Shown: piece by piece, positions 12,738-24,395 of the stretch
Layout of the letters: each line of letters opens with the position of its first letter
Numbering within the stretch: position 1 is the stretch's first letter
Origin: Physella acuta
Taxonomy: Eukaryota; Mollusca; Gastropoda; Physidae
Assembly (NCBI RefSeq): GCF_028476545.1
Contig: NW_026732992.1
Span: forward strand, 62,001 to 126,000
DNA: 64,000 bases
Direction: 5' to 3'
The notes under the pieces: model-generated
The model's input: the letters and a program-made list of their open reading frames with translations, nothing else
The model's database searches: none
Told to the model about the DNA's origin: nothing
Made by a program: the position numbers and the translations under genes

Positions 12738-13790
12738 TAGTAAGTACCAAGGTAGTGGTAGGTAGGTGCCAAGGTAGTGGCGTGTAGGTACTTAAGTAGT
12801 GGCGTGAAGGTACCAAGGTAGTGGCGTGTAGGTACCAAGGTAGTGACGTGTAGGTACCAAGGTAGTGGTGTGTAGGTACTAAAGTTGTCGCGTAGGTGCC
12901 AATGTAGTGGTGTGTAGCAGTGGCGTAGCGAGGTCGGGTGTCACCCGGTGCGGCACTTAATGGTGTCACCCCCCCAGAGGCACAGAGACCCTTCCCAGGG
13001 ACAAACTTTCAAATTTTCGATTTGCACCCCCTCTCAAACTTTCGATTTGCACCCCCCCTCAAGTTTTTGATTTGCACCCCCCCCCCTCAAGTTTTTGATT
13101 TGCACCCCCCCCCCCCCTCGAGTTTTTCTCTTTATATTTTGCTATTTTTTGCCTTGGTGTCACCCCCCTAAATGGTGTCACCCGGTGCGGTCCGCACCCC
13201 CCGCCCCCCCCTCGCTACGCCCCTGGTGTGTAGGTACCAAGGTAGTGGCGTGTAGGTACTAAAGTTGTCGTGTAGGTGCCAATGTAGTGGTGTGTAGGTA
13301 TCAAGATAGTGGTGCTTAGGTACCATGTTAGTGATGTGTAGGTACCAAGTTAGTGACGTGTAGGTACCAAGTTAGTGGTGTGTAGGTACCAAGTTAGTGA
13401 CGTGTAGGTACCAAGTTAGTGGTGTGTAGGTATCAAGATAGTGACGTGTAGGTACCAAGTTAGTGACGTGTAGGTACCAAGTTAGTGGTGTGTAGGTACC
13501 AAGTTAGTGACGTGTAGGTACCAAGTTAGTGGTGTGTAGGTATCAAGATAGTGACGTGTAGGTACCAAGTTAGTGGTGTGTAGGTACCAAGTTAGTGACG
13601 TGTAGGTACCAAGTTAGTGGTGTGTAGGTATCAAGATAGTGACGTGTAGGTACCAAGTTAGTGGTGTGTAGGTACCAAGTTAGTGACGTGTAGGTACCAA
13701 GTTAGTGGTGTGTAGGTATCAAGATAGTGGTGTGTAGGTATCAAGATAGTGGTGCTTAGGTACCATGTTAGTGATGTGACGGGTTCGGTG
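12738..13790. repeat. 22-bp minisatellite split by a MITE
   Basis: The unit is GTGTAGGTACCAAGTTAGTG plus AC or GT. About nine degenerate copies lie left of the MITE at 12918-13225 and about 25 lie right of it. On the right the copies form higher-order blocks ending in a TATCAAGATAGTG variant. Each unit holds a KpnI-like GGTACC palindrome. Confidence 0.93.
12918..13225. mobile_element. hAT-type MITE, copy A (308 bp)
   Basis: The ends are CAGTGGCGTAGCGAGG on the left and CTCGCTACGCCCCTG on the right, which are terminal inverted repeats of about 15 bp with few mismatches. The 8 bases GTGTGTAG are present on both sides (12910-12917 and 13226-13233). Removing the element with one of these copies restores the 22-bp array exactly, so this is a true 8-bp target duplication, the hallmark of hAT elements. 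The interior holds tandem copies of a TTTTGATTTGCACCCCC-type unit whose C-runs grow along the array. There is no transposase, so it is non-autonomous. Confidence 0.9.
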
Positions 13791-14086
13791 GTTTGTGATC
13801 GGATTTTGTCAGTGCGGACCATAGAAATAAGCGCTCGCTTATAGTAATACATTCATGCTATCTAGATGTCGAGCTAACAAAAGAAAGTGGTCTGACAAAT
13901 ATATACAATGCACAACGAGACTTAATGGGAATTAGCGTCCTAACTGCATGTTTTGCAACACCGAGTTCAGCTATTCTAGTCTAGCACCCGCAAAAACTAA
14001 GAGAACACTTCCTTAAACTATTTGGAGATGGAAAATACCAGAGCGCAACGCTGAACGTGTTTAAAAGGCAACAGCAGAACACACAA
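13791..14086. other. Intergenic, nothing recognised
   Basis: Short stretch between the 22-bp array and a hAT-like fragment. No gene is supported. Confidence 0.5.
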
Positions 14087-14290
14087 GGATTTGCAGTAAA
14101 TATTGATTATTTTTTGTTTTTGTGTTGAAAATCATATTTAATGGCTCTTCTCTTTGAACACAGTTTTGCGCACAAGTAAAATATGTACATATGTTATGAA
14201 ATCGAAAAAAAAGTTTTATTTTAGGAAGAGTTTGATGAAGCATATGAAACAGGTGGGGTTCGGTAGCTCTAAAAAGGTTAAGAAACACTG
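14087..14290 (-). mobile_element. Possible hAT-like terminal fragment
   Basis: Read on the minus strand, the sequence begins at 14290 with CAGTGTTTCTTAACCTTTTT. That resembles the general CAG-T-G-TTC-T-AACCTTTT start seen at the ends of many hAT elements. The terminal AAGAAACACTG is shared with the MITE ending at 25118. No matching opposite end was found, and the left limit is a guess from where A/T-rich sequence ends. Confidence 0.35.
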
Positions 14291-14733
14291 AGTTAGAAGC
14301 AGCAAATATTTGGAAGTGCCGATAATACCGGATGTGACCAGCCAAGAAACATTGGAGCAGCTCATTTACCGCCGAGCGTTTTGTTGGATGAGGTAACTCT
14401 ATCTACCCGTATCTGTCTGATAGAAATCTGGCCACGCGAGAAGTGTCAGTGTCATGCTACACCGTGGGTTCGGATCTCAGTCGGAAGTGTCGCTAGACTG
14501 GTGGAGGGGGGCAGCTAGTGTTTCATTTCGCGGGAATTTCCACATGTTCGGGGCCCTGAGCTGTCGTCTGCTTTTATTTCTGCTCAGATATTGTTTACAA
14601 GCTTGAAACAAATTGGAAGAAAATACGTGTGTGTAGGTATTGTGTGTTTGTTTGTTTGTATGTACGGTATGTTTGTGTTCTTAAGTACTGTGTTTGTGGG
14701 TACTAAATATATTTTAGGCATTTTATAAGTTAA
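14291..14733. other. Intergenic, nothing recognised
   Basis: No supported gene. TG-rich sequence (GTTTGTTTGTTTGTA) lies near 14648-14662 and a B-box-like word at about 14467-14478 is not backed by an A box. Confidence 0.5.
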
Positions 14734-15906
14734 CTAGGCATGCTGCCCAGCTTCGCTTAGGCTTTCGAAAACATTGAGAATTTGAATGCTTAATTAATTC
14801 GCCCGAGGGTCGGTCTACGACCTCAAGAGTTATGAAGAGGTTCCTCCGAGGACATTTTTAAAAAATTTATAGCTCATATAAGGTACCGGTCAGTCGAGGT
14901 CAGTTTTGACCCCCTCATCGTAGACTTTTCGGCCAACCGGCCCCCGTGTTCTGTCGCCCCAAAGCAAGGTCCTGCCAAATTTGAAGCGCCTGCGGCGCCG
15001 GGAAGTGCCCTATCGGACACCCGACAATCTAGATCTAGATCTAGATTCCTAAAAGAATTTTTTTTTTTTTAAGTTTAGCCCGAGCATAATTTAAAAAAAT
15101 ACATTAACCAAGTTGACTTGCTGTGTCTCGAACCCGCACCACCTGCGTGGTTTATAGTACACTAACATCTCGGCTATTTAGGCACCTTATAATATACGGA
15201 GAATATACGCAAATATGCCTATTCTTTCAAATTAATTTTTTATTCTAAATTAGCCAGTTCCAAACAAAGATTTTGTATAAAATAAATAAGTCTTGAAATA
15301 GTTTAGTCCTAATATAGAAATTTATTTTTGGAATTGATTTTAGAGAAGTTAGAGTCTAAATCTAGATCTTAGCGTCTACGTCTAGATCTAGTTATTGCGT
15401 AGATTTAGATTTAGATTTAGTCTAGATCTAGAATCTCTAGATCTAGAATCCAAATACATAAAATAAATTTTATGAGTTTAGGCCGGAAAAATTGTATTGT
15501 ATACTGTATACATTTCATAGTGTACGTAGATCTAAATCAAATTTGAATGAAATAGTTCATTTCTTTTCATTCTAAACACGGCAGATGACGTCATTAGTTA
15601 ATGTATAAGCAATAGTGACGTCACAGTTTTATGCGTTCTTTTTCACACATATTAATGCTTTTCCGGTTGCATAAATAATACTGTTTCTCTACATTCGAAT
15701 ACGCCTTAAATTTTTATTTTTATTCTTTAACTAAAATTGTGGTTATACATTTAAAACATCTAACATATTATTTTCAACAAAAGTCCGTAAAAAGTTCTTC
15801 ATATATCGCTGCCGATTCTGACGTGATGTCCGGCGAAAATATTTTGCGGACAGACAGAGAGAGAGAGAGAGAGAGATGTGCGAACGTGGGGATTTATATA
15901 TTAGGA
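14734..15906 (-). mobile_element. Non-autonomous Helitron, copy 1
   Basis: Read on the minus strand the element starts TCCTAATATATAAAT at 15906 and ends CTAG at 14734. It is flanked by A before the 5' end (complement of 15907) and T after the 3' end (complement of 14733), so it lies between A and T without target duplication. Eleven bases separate an 18-nt hairpin (GCCTAAGCGAAGCTGGGC) from the last base. These are the defining Helitron features. It carries a CT run after the 5' end, TCTAGA-rich sequence and a tRNA-like segment at about 15120-15185, and no Rep/helicase frame. It matches 24396-25794 on the other strand and lacks the MITE found there. Confidence 0.87.
15120..15185 (-). other. 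tRNA-like segment inside Helitron copy 1
   Basis: On the minus strand an A-box-like word (TAGCCGAGATGTTAGTG) is followed about 30 bp later by GGGTTCGAGAC, which resembles a tRNA B box. The arrangement resembles a decayed serine or leucine tRNA or the head of a tRNA-derived SINE. It is embedded in the Helitron and repeated in the second copy at 25345-25411, so it is part of the element and not a working tRNA gene. Confidence 0.4.
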
Positions 15907-15907
15907 T

Positions 15908-16115
15908 AGGTGCTTTTTATGTTTGTAGGTGCTTTCTATGTTTGTAGGTGCTTTCTATGTTTGTAGGTGCTTTCTATGTTTGTAGGTGCTTTCTATGTTT
16001 GTAGGTGCTTTCTAAGTTTGTAGGTGCTTTCTATATTTGTAGGTGTTTTCTGTATTTTTAGTTGCTTTCTAAGTTTGTAGGTGTTTTCTGTATTTTTAGG
16101 TGCTTTCTAAGTTTG
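15908..16115. repeat. 19-bp tandem repeat, about 11 copies
   Basis: The unit is TTTGTAGGTGCTTTCTATG with variants. It starts directly at the 5' end of Helitron copy 1, so the Helitron landed at or inside the edge of this array. Confidence 0.92.
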
Positions 16116-16383
16116 TATGTACATTACATGGTTGCAGGTACTTTATGTATTTGTGCTAGTAGCTCTCGTTAACCCTGAGTGTTCCGCTAGTTTCTCTGTT
16201 TACCCCACAATTTATTCGGTGACTGCTCACGGAGTTCATCTGGTCTTTGAGGAAATCCCGACATCCAACACTCAGTATCAAATGTACAAAGGCTTAGGTT
16301 TTGGAAGAAAGGGCTGATCTCGTGGGCTTACCTTTAAACCCAAGAGAGCGAACGAAATGAACTGATATACAGCTTGGATCCAG

Positions 16384-18722
16384 CGTATGACTACATAGGT
16401 CGTCAGTGTGGTGCTGGTCATGACCTTGTGAAGCTGGTCTGATAGACTTGCCGGTAACAGAAGTCTGGAGGGTGAGATAGGTCGTCAGTGTGGTGCTGGT
16501 CATGACCTTGTGAAGCTGGTCTGATAGACTTGCCGGTAACAGAAGTCTGGAGGGTGAGATAGGTCGTCAGTGTGGTACTGGTCATGACCTTGTGAAGCTG
16601 GTCTGACAGGATAGACTTGCCGGTAACAGAAGTCTGGAGGGTGAGATAGGTCGCCAGTGTGGTACTGGTCATGACCGTGTGGTGCTGGTCTAATAGACTT
16701 GCCGGTAACAGAAGTCTGGAGGGTGAGATAGGTCGTCAGTGTGGTGCTGGTCATGACCGTGTGGTGCTGGTCTGATAGACTTGCCGGTAACAGAAGTCTG
16801 GAGGGTGAGATAGGTCGTCAGTGTGGTGCTAGTCATGACCTTGTCAAGCTGGTCTGATAGACTTGCCGGTAACAGAAGTCTGGAGGGTGAGATAGGTCGT
16901 CAGTGTGGTGCTAGTCATGACCTTGTCAAGCTGGTCTGATAGACTTGCCGGTAACAGAAGTCTGGAGGGTGAGATAGGTCGTCAGTGTGGTGCTGGTCAT
17001 GACCTGGTGAAGCTGGTCTGATAGACTTGCCGGTAACAGAAGTCTGGAGGGTGAGATAGGTCGTCAGTGTGGTACTGGTCATGACCTTGTGAAGCTGGTC
17101 TGATAGACTTGCCGGTAACAGAAGTCTGGAGGGTGAGATAGGTCGTCAGTGTGGTGCTGGTCAAGACCTTGTGAAGCTGGTCTGACAGGATAGACTTGCC
17201 GGTAACAGAAGTCTGGAGGGTGAGATAGGTCGTCAGTGTGGTGCTGGTCATGACCTTGTCAAGCTGGTCTGATAGACTTGCCGGTAACAGAAGTCTGGAG
17301 GGTGAGATAGGTCGTCAGTGTGGTGCTGGTCAAGACCTTGTGAAGCTGGTCTGATAGACTTGCCGGTAACAGAAGTCTGGAGGGTGAGATAGGTCGTCAG
17401 TGTGGTGCTGGTCATGACCTTGTGGTGCTGGTCTGATAGACTTGCCGGTAACAGAAGTCTGGAGGGTGAGATAGGTCGTTAGTGTGGTGCTGGTCATGAC
17501 CTTGTGAAGCTGGTCTGACAGGATAGACTTGCCGGTAACAGAAGTCTGGAGGGTGAGATAGGTCGTCAGTGTGGTGCTGGTCATGACCTTGTGAAGCTGG
17601 TCTGATAGACTTGCCGGTAACAGAAGTCTGGAGGGTGAGATAGGTCGTTAGTGTGGTGCTGGTCATGACCTTGTGAAGCTGGTCTGACAGGATAGACTTG
17701 CCGGTAACAGAAGTCTGGAGGGTGAGATAGGTCGTCAGTGTGGTACTGGTCATGACCTTGTGGTGCTGGTCTGATAGACTTGCCGGTAACAGAAGTCTGG
17801 AGGGTGAGATAGGTCGTCAGTGTGGTACTGGTCATGACCTTGTGGTGCTGGTCTGATAGACTTGCCGGTAACAGAAGTCTGGATGGTGAGATAGGTCGTC
17901 AGTGTGGTGCTGGTCATGACCTTGTGAAGCTGGTCTGACAGGATAGACTTGCCGGTAACAGAAGTCTGGAGGGTGAGATAGGTCGTCAGTGTGGTGCTGG
18001 TCATGACCTTGTGAAGCTGGTCTGATAGACTTGCCGGTAACAGAAGTCTGGAGGGTGAGATAGGTCGTTAGTGTGGTGCTGGTCATGACCTGGTGAAGCT
18101 GGTCTGATAGACTTGCCGGTAACAGAAGTCTGGAGGGTGAGATAGGTCGTTAGTGTGGTGCTGGTCATGACCTTGTCAAGCTGGTCTGATAGACTTGCCG
18201 GTAACAGAAGTCTGGAGGGTGAGATAGGTCGTCAGTGTGGTGCTGGTCATGACCTGGTGAAGCTGGTCTGATAGACTTGCCGGTAACAGAAGTCTGGAGG
18301 GTGAGATAGGTCGTTAGTGTGGTGCTGGTCATGACCTGGTGAAGCTGGTCTGATAGACTTGCCGGTAACAGAAGTCTGGAGGGTGAGATTGGTCGCCAGT
18401 GTGGTGCTGGTCAAGACCTTGTGAAGCTGGTCTGACAGGATAGACTTGCCGGTAACAGAAGTCTGGAGGGTGAGATAGGTCGTCAGTGTGGTGCTGGTCA
18501 TGACCTTGTCAAGCTGGTCTGATAGACTTGCCGGTAACAGAAGTCTGGAGGGTGAGATAGGTCGTCAGTGTGGTGCTGGTCATGACCTTGTCAAGCTGGT
18601 CTGATAGACTTGCCGGTAACAGAAGTCTGGAGGGTGAGATAGGTCGTTAGTGTGGTGCTGGTCATGACCTGGTGAAGCTGGTCTGATAGACTTGCCGGTA
18701 ACAGAAGTCTGGAGGGTGAGGC
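16384..18722. repeat. 82/87-bp minisatellite, about 28 copies
   Basis: The unit contains TAGACTTGCCGGTAACAGAA and GGTGAGATAGGTCGTCAGTG. Most copies are 82 bp. Some carry ACAGG inserted before GATAGACTTG, which makes 87 bp. Copies are more than 95% alike by eye, so the array is young or homogenised. Minus-strand frames of about 84 codons across it are repeat artefacts. Bases 16116-16383 before it hold one short plus frame with a hydrophobic start but no other gene evidence. Confidence 0.95.
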
Positions 18723-21700
18723 AGAGTGCTGGCAGTGTTTCTCCCATGCCACTTGTGTGGTTACTGTGGAATCGTGGCGTTTGGTGGTAGTACAACCCTC
18801 GCTTGAACTAACATACGTGACACCTGATGGAAATGTTTGCCCAACACATTTGTAGCAACTGCACTGATCGTGTGCTTATAACAAAGCTAGCATTTTCAGA
18901 TCACATTGATTCGAGTGTCAAAATGTTTGTTTGATCACATTAATGGAATCGGAATGTCAAAAAGATTACATGTTCATTTCGCTAACGCGGCTTACGCAGA
19001 CTGTTCATTACTTTGTTGTCACAGAATTAAAAAAAAAAGGTGTGTATTACTAAGGCATGCACCTACACTAACTAAAACTCCCATTAGCAAACACTTTCGA
19101 AGTGTGGTCACCACAGCTTTAGTTCAAGTTTTCATTTGATGACAGATTGCTTGCCCCTACCAATCGAGAGATAATGGACTACCATTTTGGACCCCAACCC
19201 ACCCACGTCTCTCGACAGGCACTTAGCACGCTGCTTTGATCTACCAGCTCGAGAGGTCAATTCTCTTAGAGGTAAAGCAAAACTGCATTTGAGTTCAAAT
19301 AAAAAATATGGCTGAAATTTTGGCGGCCTGCATGGCGACGTGGTCAGATGAAACTAGCCCTTGACCTTTGGCAGCCGGGGTAGCTGGGAGCAGCGTCCAT
19401 TTGTTGGATGTCAGCCAACACTTGTAGCTCGGTACTTGACTTGTGTCAATCAACAAATGGATCGTGTCAGACGAGAACTATCTCCCTTAAAATCGCCCTT
19501 CTTATATCCCCTTAAAGCTTGTCCAATTATAAAGGGAAAATGCTCTCCAGGCTACCGACTGCGCCTTTTACCACGTCAATGGCTGTCATCATTTTTCTAT
19601 AAGCCTTCATCACACTTCATGATCAGAAACTCAATCAAATATTTCACTGATTTTTTTCTATCAGCCTTCATGTACGGAGTTTCAAAGAAATATTTCACAG
19701 ATTTTTTTTAAAAGTTGGAAGTTCTGGAGTAGAACGCACAGACAGTGAGCAGTGAAGCACAGGAGATGTAAGATATATACCAAGTCGTATGTTGTCGAGG
19801 AACTCTCCCCCACCCCACGTCCCCGCTATATCATTGCCATCATCGGGCTAATCGCCTCAGCCTCGTCTGTTGCTAGAATGTAAATTTCCCTCAGATGACC
19901 TAAGTAATGATTGAAATGACCATTGAAATCAGATCTACATAAACTGTTGTCGGCGATTGTTATCAGGGCGGTGTCTCGACTATGTGACCCTACCCTCCCC
20001 GGGGCCGGGCGAGAGGTTCCCCTCCTCTGTGGCCGGGCGGAAGGTTTCCCTCCCCTGGGGCCTAGTCTAACTAGAGCTCCCAGCAATTGGTGTAAAGTGA
20101 CAGGACAGCTACTCTACCTTTGATGATCAGATAGATATGTGAGTTGTGTCCCGGCAGTCCTTTTGTTAATAGCTACGGGCTGCGTTTAGTGGAGGTAACT
20201 GTAGTGGTTATAGCAGAACAACCCAGCCGTAGAGATCAAATAAAGAGGTCCACATTAACTTGGGGATATAGTCAACAATAGGATCATTATCAATTATGAT
20301 TTATCTACATCAACTAATCAACAATAAGATCATCAGAAACATTGATGTCAGAATACAAAAGATGTCAAAATACTGAAAATGTTGCAATACATAAGATGTC
20401 GGAAAACAGAAGTTGTCGGAATACAGAAGATGTCGGAATACAGAAGATGTTGGAATACAGAAGATGACAAAGAAAGGAATACCATCAGAAGAACGGTTGA
20501 GTCGCCATAGTGGTACAAACTGACTTTTGAAAGAACACCCCCCCCCCTTTAAAACCGATTAATACAGCTATAAACGATATTGAAAGATTTTCACACATGA
20601 AATATCAAAATATCAGCTGACGGATCTCCTCCCACCCCTCCCCCACCACCACACACACACACACACACACTTTAAACATTTACTATTAAGGAAATAAAAT
20701 TCCGCTTTTAAACAAATAAGTTTAGAACTGTATTGTCTTAGTCTCTATTCGTCTAATGAATCTATGTAGGTAATTTCTCTCTGGTTGTTTAATTAAAAAC
20801 TCTGCTAGTCCTAGCCTCCCTTTAACTTGAATTATCTACCCTGTTCTATCGTGTCAACAACCACCTCCTGTCTGTCTCTAGCTGACGAAACAATGAATGG
20901 GCTACGGCCGACTGAAACATGACTGTGTTAAGGCCGAGCCACAGACTTAACAAATAACACAGCCCTACAACTCACCGCTAGAAAAAAAACCAACTAATTA
21001 ACAATAATTTCTTCGCTTTGAAAACCTCTTTCATGTTTTCCACACGACAGAGCTCGGCGCGTCGACCAAACGTTTACGCGGACAATATATTTGTCCGTCT
21101 TGAATTGTCCGGGTTGTTTATCTAGACAACGACGTGACTGAGTCCCATCTCTGGTCGGGTGACACACGCTAGTTAGTCTACCCTCACCTTCCACACACCA
21201 CAATCTTCATGCCATTTTCTTCTTGGAAGGTTTTCAAGGCCCATCATCTTGGTTGTTTGACAACATAGAAAGGCGACTCGCCGACAGAGATACACCACCA
21301 GCACAAAACACTTGCCGGGAGTTAAGATTTTCTTACTGCGTTAGTAGAAGCTGTCTCCTGCTTAATACAGACACAGTGTCCTATTTTATTTAAGACACTT
21401 TTTTACTCTATATTTTTTTTACAAACTTAAATAAACAGTTATTTTGAAAAAATATATTTTTATTCAAAGCTAGGCTTATGATAAAACATTTCATTTTTAA
21501 TAATAGCAAACAAGGTCAAAGTGTTGATGAAAAAAAACACACGTAAACCTGATAGCTATGTTTTCATATTATCTACTTGTTTTCATTAGGATCTGGCAGT
21601 GTACACTAAATAGTAAACAGTTCATCCACATCGCACTCCTGGGTATAGATATGTCCTAGCTTAGACGTTGGTAATTTAAATACTTAATCCCAGGCTGATT

Positions 21701-22160
21701 GTCTATCCCCAGTCTGACTGTTTAGCCCCAGTCTGATTGAGTGTTCTAATCGCAGTCTGATTGAGTATTGCCTACTTCCAGTTTGACTACCTACTCACAG
21801 TCTGATTAAGCATTGCAAATCAGAGCCACCGATAAGACAGAGGCCAGATTCCTAGAAGAGAAAGGCGTGCAACAGACAGACGAATAAGATGTTCCAACAG
21901 ACTCGCGTTTCGGTACAAACGAAATGGTGTAATTAAAGTCTTACAGGTCAAGTGATGAAGCTAATGCAGGTCAACTAATGAAGCTCTGCACTTGCGCCGC
22001 AATGGACAGAGGAAGAAAGGCTGACCATGAGATGTCAAGAATGAATAGCCAGCCAGCAAATAACTGGACATGACAATAGGCAGGCAGCCAATAACTGGAC
22101 ACGGGACACCTGAGAGAGGTTGATGAGTCCGCCATGGAGGTGTAAAAACTGTGAGCGGCG
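18723..22160. other. Intergenic, no gene supported
   Basis: No recognisable gene. Contents are a 17-bp degenerate repeat (GATGTCGGAATACAGAA) at about 20345-20470, a poly-C tract near 20538-20547, a (CA)n run at 20649-20670, and degenerate AGTCTGATTGA words at 21695-21810. Confidence 0.6.
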
Positions 22161-22370
22161 TTAGCACCTGCGACAGTGACCTCTGGACGCAGCATGGGTC
22201 AACCATCTGACGTCCACTAACGTTAGCGAGTCGTTGAGAAGTTCTGTTCGCTGGTAATCAATCCACTTGACGCTGACCACTGGCCATTTAATGCCTGGCC
22301 ATCTGTTGCGCCACCCCAACCTGTCGCTTGCTGCGACCAGGAAAAATGTCAGCAGGCACGCGAGCGACAT
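22161..22370 (-). CDS. Weak candidate: short frame with signal-peptide-like start
   Basis: An ATG at 22370 opens a 69-codon minus-strand frame that begins MSLACLLTFFLVAAS, a convincing hydrophobic secretion signal with an alanine-serine end. It is followed by a tryptophan-rich stretch (LGWRNRWPGIKWP). A donor-like CAG/GTGCTA follows near the frame's end, so it could be a first exon. The local sequence (about 22,100-22,560) has more CpG than its surroundings. I recognise no family, and no following exon was identified. It may be chance. Confidence 0.15.
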   Translation of the reverse strand: MSLACLLTFFLVAASDRLGWRNRWPGIKWPVVSVKWIDYQRTELLNDSLTLVDVRWLTHAASRGHCRRC

Positions 22371-22684
22371 TGTGTCCACCGGTCTCTTTGTCCACTTTAT
22401 TAGCATTTTATGCCCGCTTACCGGCGTTACCAAGACCACGGATTAAAATATTTTTCTCCAACAAGGCGGACGAGCGATCGACGTGGTCCTTTAAAATTCC
22501 ATCAGTTGATCTACACCACACCGATATCACGTGCTAACTACAACAATGGCGGGAACAATGCGGGTTAATACCCTAGTATCGTTTAGAATACATGGGTAGG
22601 TCTACACGCACGCGTTTGATACAGGGATGGGGAGCAGTTGGCGTCCAGATGTAGTGGCACACAAAGGGTTCTAGCCACTGGACG

Positions 22685-22825
22685 AGAGATGGGCTAATGT
22701 CACTTGATTAAAAATGTCATTTGTTTATTTCATGCATTGGCTAATGTCACTTGATTAAGTATCTCGTTTGATTATTTCATGCATTGGTTGACGTCAATTG
22801 ATTAAGTATCTCGTTTGATTATTGC
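22685..22825. repeat. 47-bp tandem repeat, 3 copies
   Basis: Three copies of a unit with CACTTGATTAAGTATCTCG and ATTTCATGCATTGG, each diverged by several bases. Confidence 0.85.
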
Positions 22826-23471
22826 ATAGCCTCGTGATCCCGTTATTATTTTAAGAAAAACAACTGAATGAAATATCGGATGTTTCGCCTCAGTGACAAC
22901 AGTTTGGTGGTCTCAAATCAGCTGCCCACAAAATTATTGCAAATACGTGCTTGATGATTCAGTTGTATTCTGATGGGTGGCTGTCATATGACCCCTAATA
23001 CAATGTTGTCACCGGGGCCAATATATTAGCTACAGTCAACTGGTGATGCAGCTTCAAGCCCAAAATACAGTTTAAACATGAAGCTATACCTACAATATGC
23101 GACATTTGGTCTTGTCTACTATGTCTGCATAAAGTTTTTAGTTTAGCCTGATGAGGAGCCATAAACCACAGGGTAAAGTAGGGGGAAAACATGTATAAGT
23201 TGTCTGCGAGATTGCAACAAATCAAATTCTTTGTGTCCCAGATAAATTATCGCGTGCCTGGCGTAAGGAGAGAGTAGAATGTTCTAGTGGGCAGTAAACA
23301 ACAGAAAACATGTGGCGGTCTTGTACCAGTACATGTCGTTTCTCTGCTTGAAAGTGAAAGGCGCATGTCTGACGTTGCGGAACTTCATTCATTAAACAGA
23401 TAACCAGACATAAATCAAAGTCTTGGTTAGTCAGAGAGACATATTATATACATACTTTCACATTTACAAAC

Positions 23472-23473
<2 letters not shown>
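22826..23473. other. Intergenic, nothing recognised
   Basis: No supported gene, RNA or repeat family. Confidence 0.6.
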
Positions 23474-23543
<70 letters not shown>

Positions 23544-23582
23544 TAGATAGATATATAGATATATAGATATATATATATATAA
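23474..23582. repeat. (TA)n with (GATA)-like end
   Basis: TA run of about 65 bp followed by TAGATAGATAGATA and mixed TA/GATA steps. Bases 23583-23995 after it hold no gene. Confidence 0.95.
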
Positions 23583-23999
23583 AATTTCAACTTCTAACAT
23601 TAAAAGAATGCGTGTATAGTTGTGCATAAAACTTTTCTTGAACTCTTAAAATTAGTTTTATTTAACTCTCGACGAAGGTCACAAAAACAATTTCTTCCAG
23701 AGAAAAAGTAATAAAGTTAGCCAGGTTTTACGAGCGTGTTAACCAGACAAAGACAATGTGTCTGGTTTAACCTGTCTGTCTCGTGCCTAATTAACCAGAA
23801 ACTGGAGTGGAGTTTTATTGAGGGATAACTCTATAAATTCCAAAGCTCGGTGGCCAAGGGAGGCAACTGGCTCCTAAGGTTAACAATGAACACTCGTGAC
23901 AACGTTAAGTACGCGAGCAAAATTTTAAATTAAACTTTAAAAATTTTAAAATTTAAAGGCTGTACATTCCATGCTTGGTGCAAGTGCATCGGGTTGCAC

Positions 24000-24131
24000 A
24001 TTCATGGTTGGAGGTGTAACAGAATGTTGGTAGCATGAGTAGGTGCTAAATGTATCACATACACATATCACATAGAAGGGAATATTTGAATGTTGGTAGC
24101 ATGAATATGTGCTAAATGTATCACATACACA
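24000..24131. repeat. 66-bp direct repeat, target of a Helitron
   Basis: Two copies of a unit containing GTGCTAAATGTATCACATAC and CACATAGAAGGGAATATTTG are seen. The second is interrupted after ACACA at 24131 by a Helitron, and its continuation resumes at 25795 as TATTAAATAGAAGGGAGTAT. The first copy (about 24055-24090) is therefore an empty-site reference. Confidence 0.8.
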
Positions 24132-24395
24132 TCCTAATTTATAAAAGCCCAATGTGCGCACATCTCTCTCTCTCTCTCTCTCTCTTTCTCTGTCCGCAAA
24201 AAATTTTCGCCGGACATCACGTCAGAATCGGCAACGATATATCGAGAATTTTTTACGGACTTTTGTTGAAAATAATATGTTAGATGTTTTAAATGTATAA
24301 CCACAATTTTATTTAAAGAAGAAAAATAAAAATTTAAGGCGTATTCGAATGTAGAGAAACAGTATTATTTATGCAACCGGAAAAGCATTAATATA
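24132..24395 (+). mobile_element. Helitron 5'-end fragment (extra 5' end)
   Basis: The 264 bp are almost identical to the first 264 bp of the full Helitron that follows directly at 24396. Both begin TCCTAATTTATAAAAGCCC. The fragment has no 3' hairpin or CTAG end of its own. It stops inside AATATA exactly where the second TCCTAA begins. Confidence 0.85.

Noticed and set aside
14400-14480. tRNA-like B box (GGGTTCGGATCTC)
   Set aside because: No convincing A box or stem structure was found at the right distance.
16117-16317. 66-codon plus frame with a hydrophobic N-terminus
   Set aside because: It begins at the edge of the 19-bp array, has no family resemblance, no clear splice partners and no other gene evidence.
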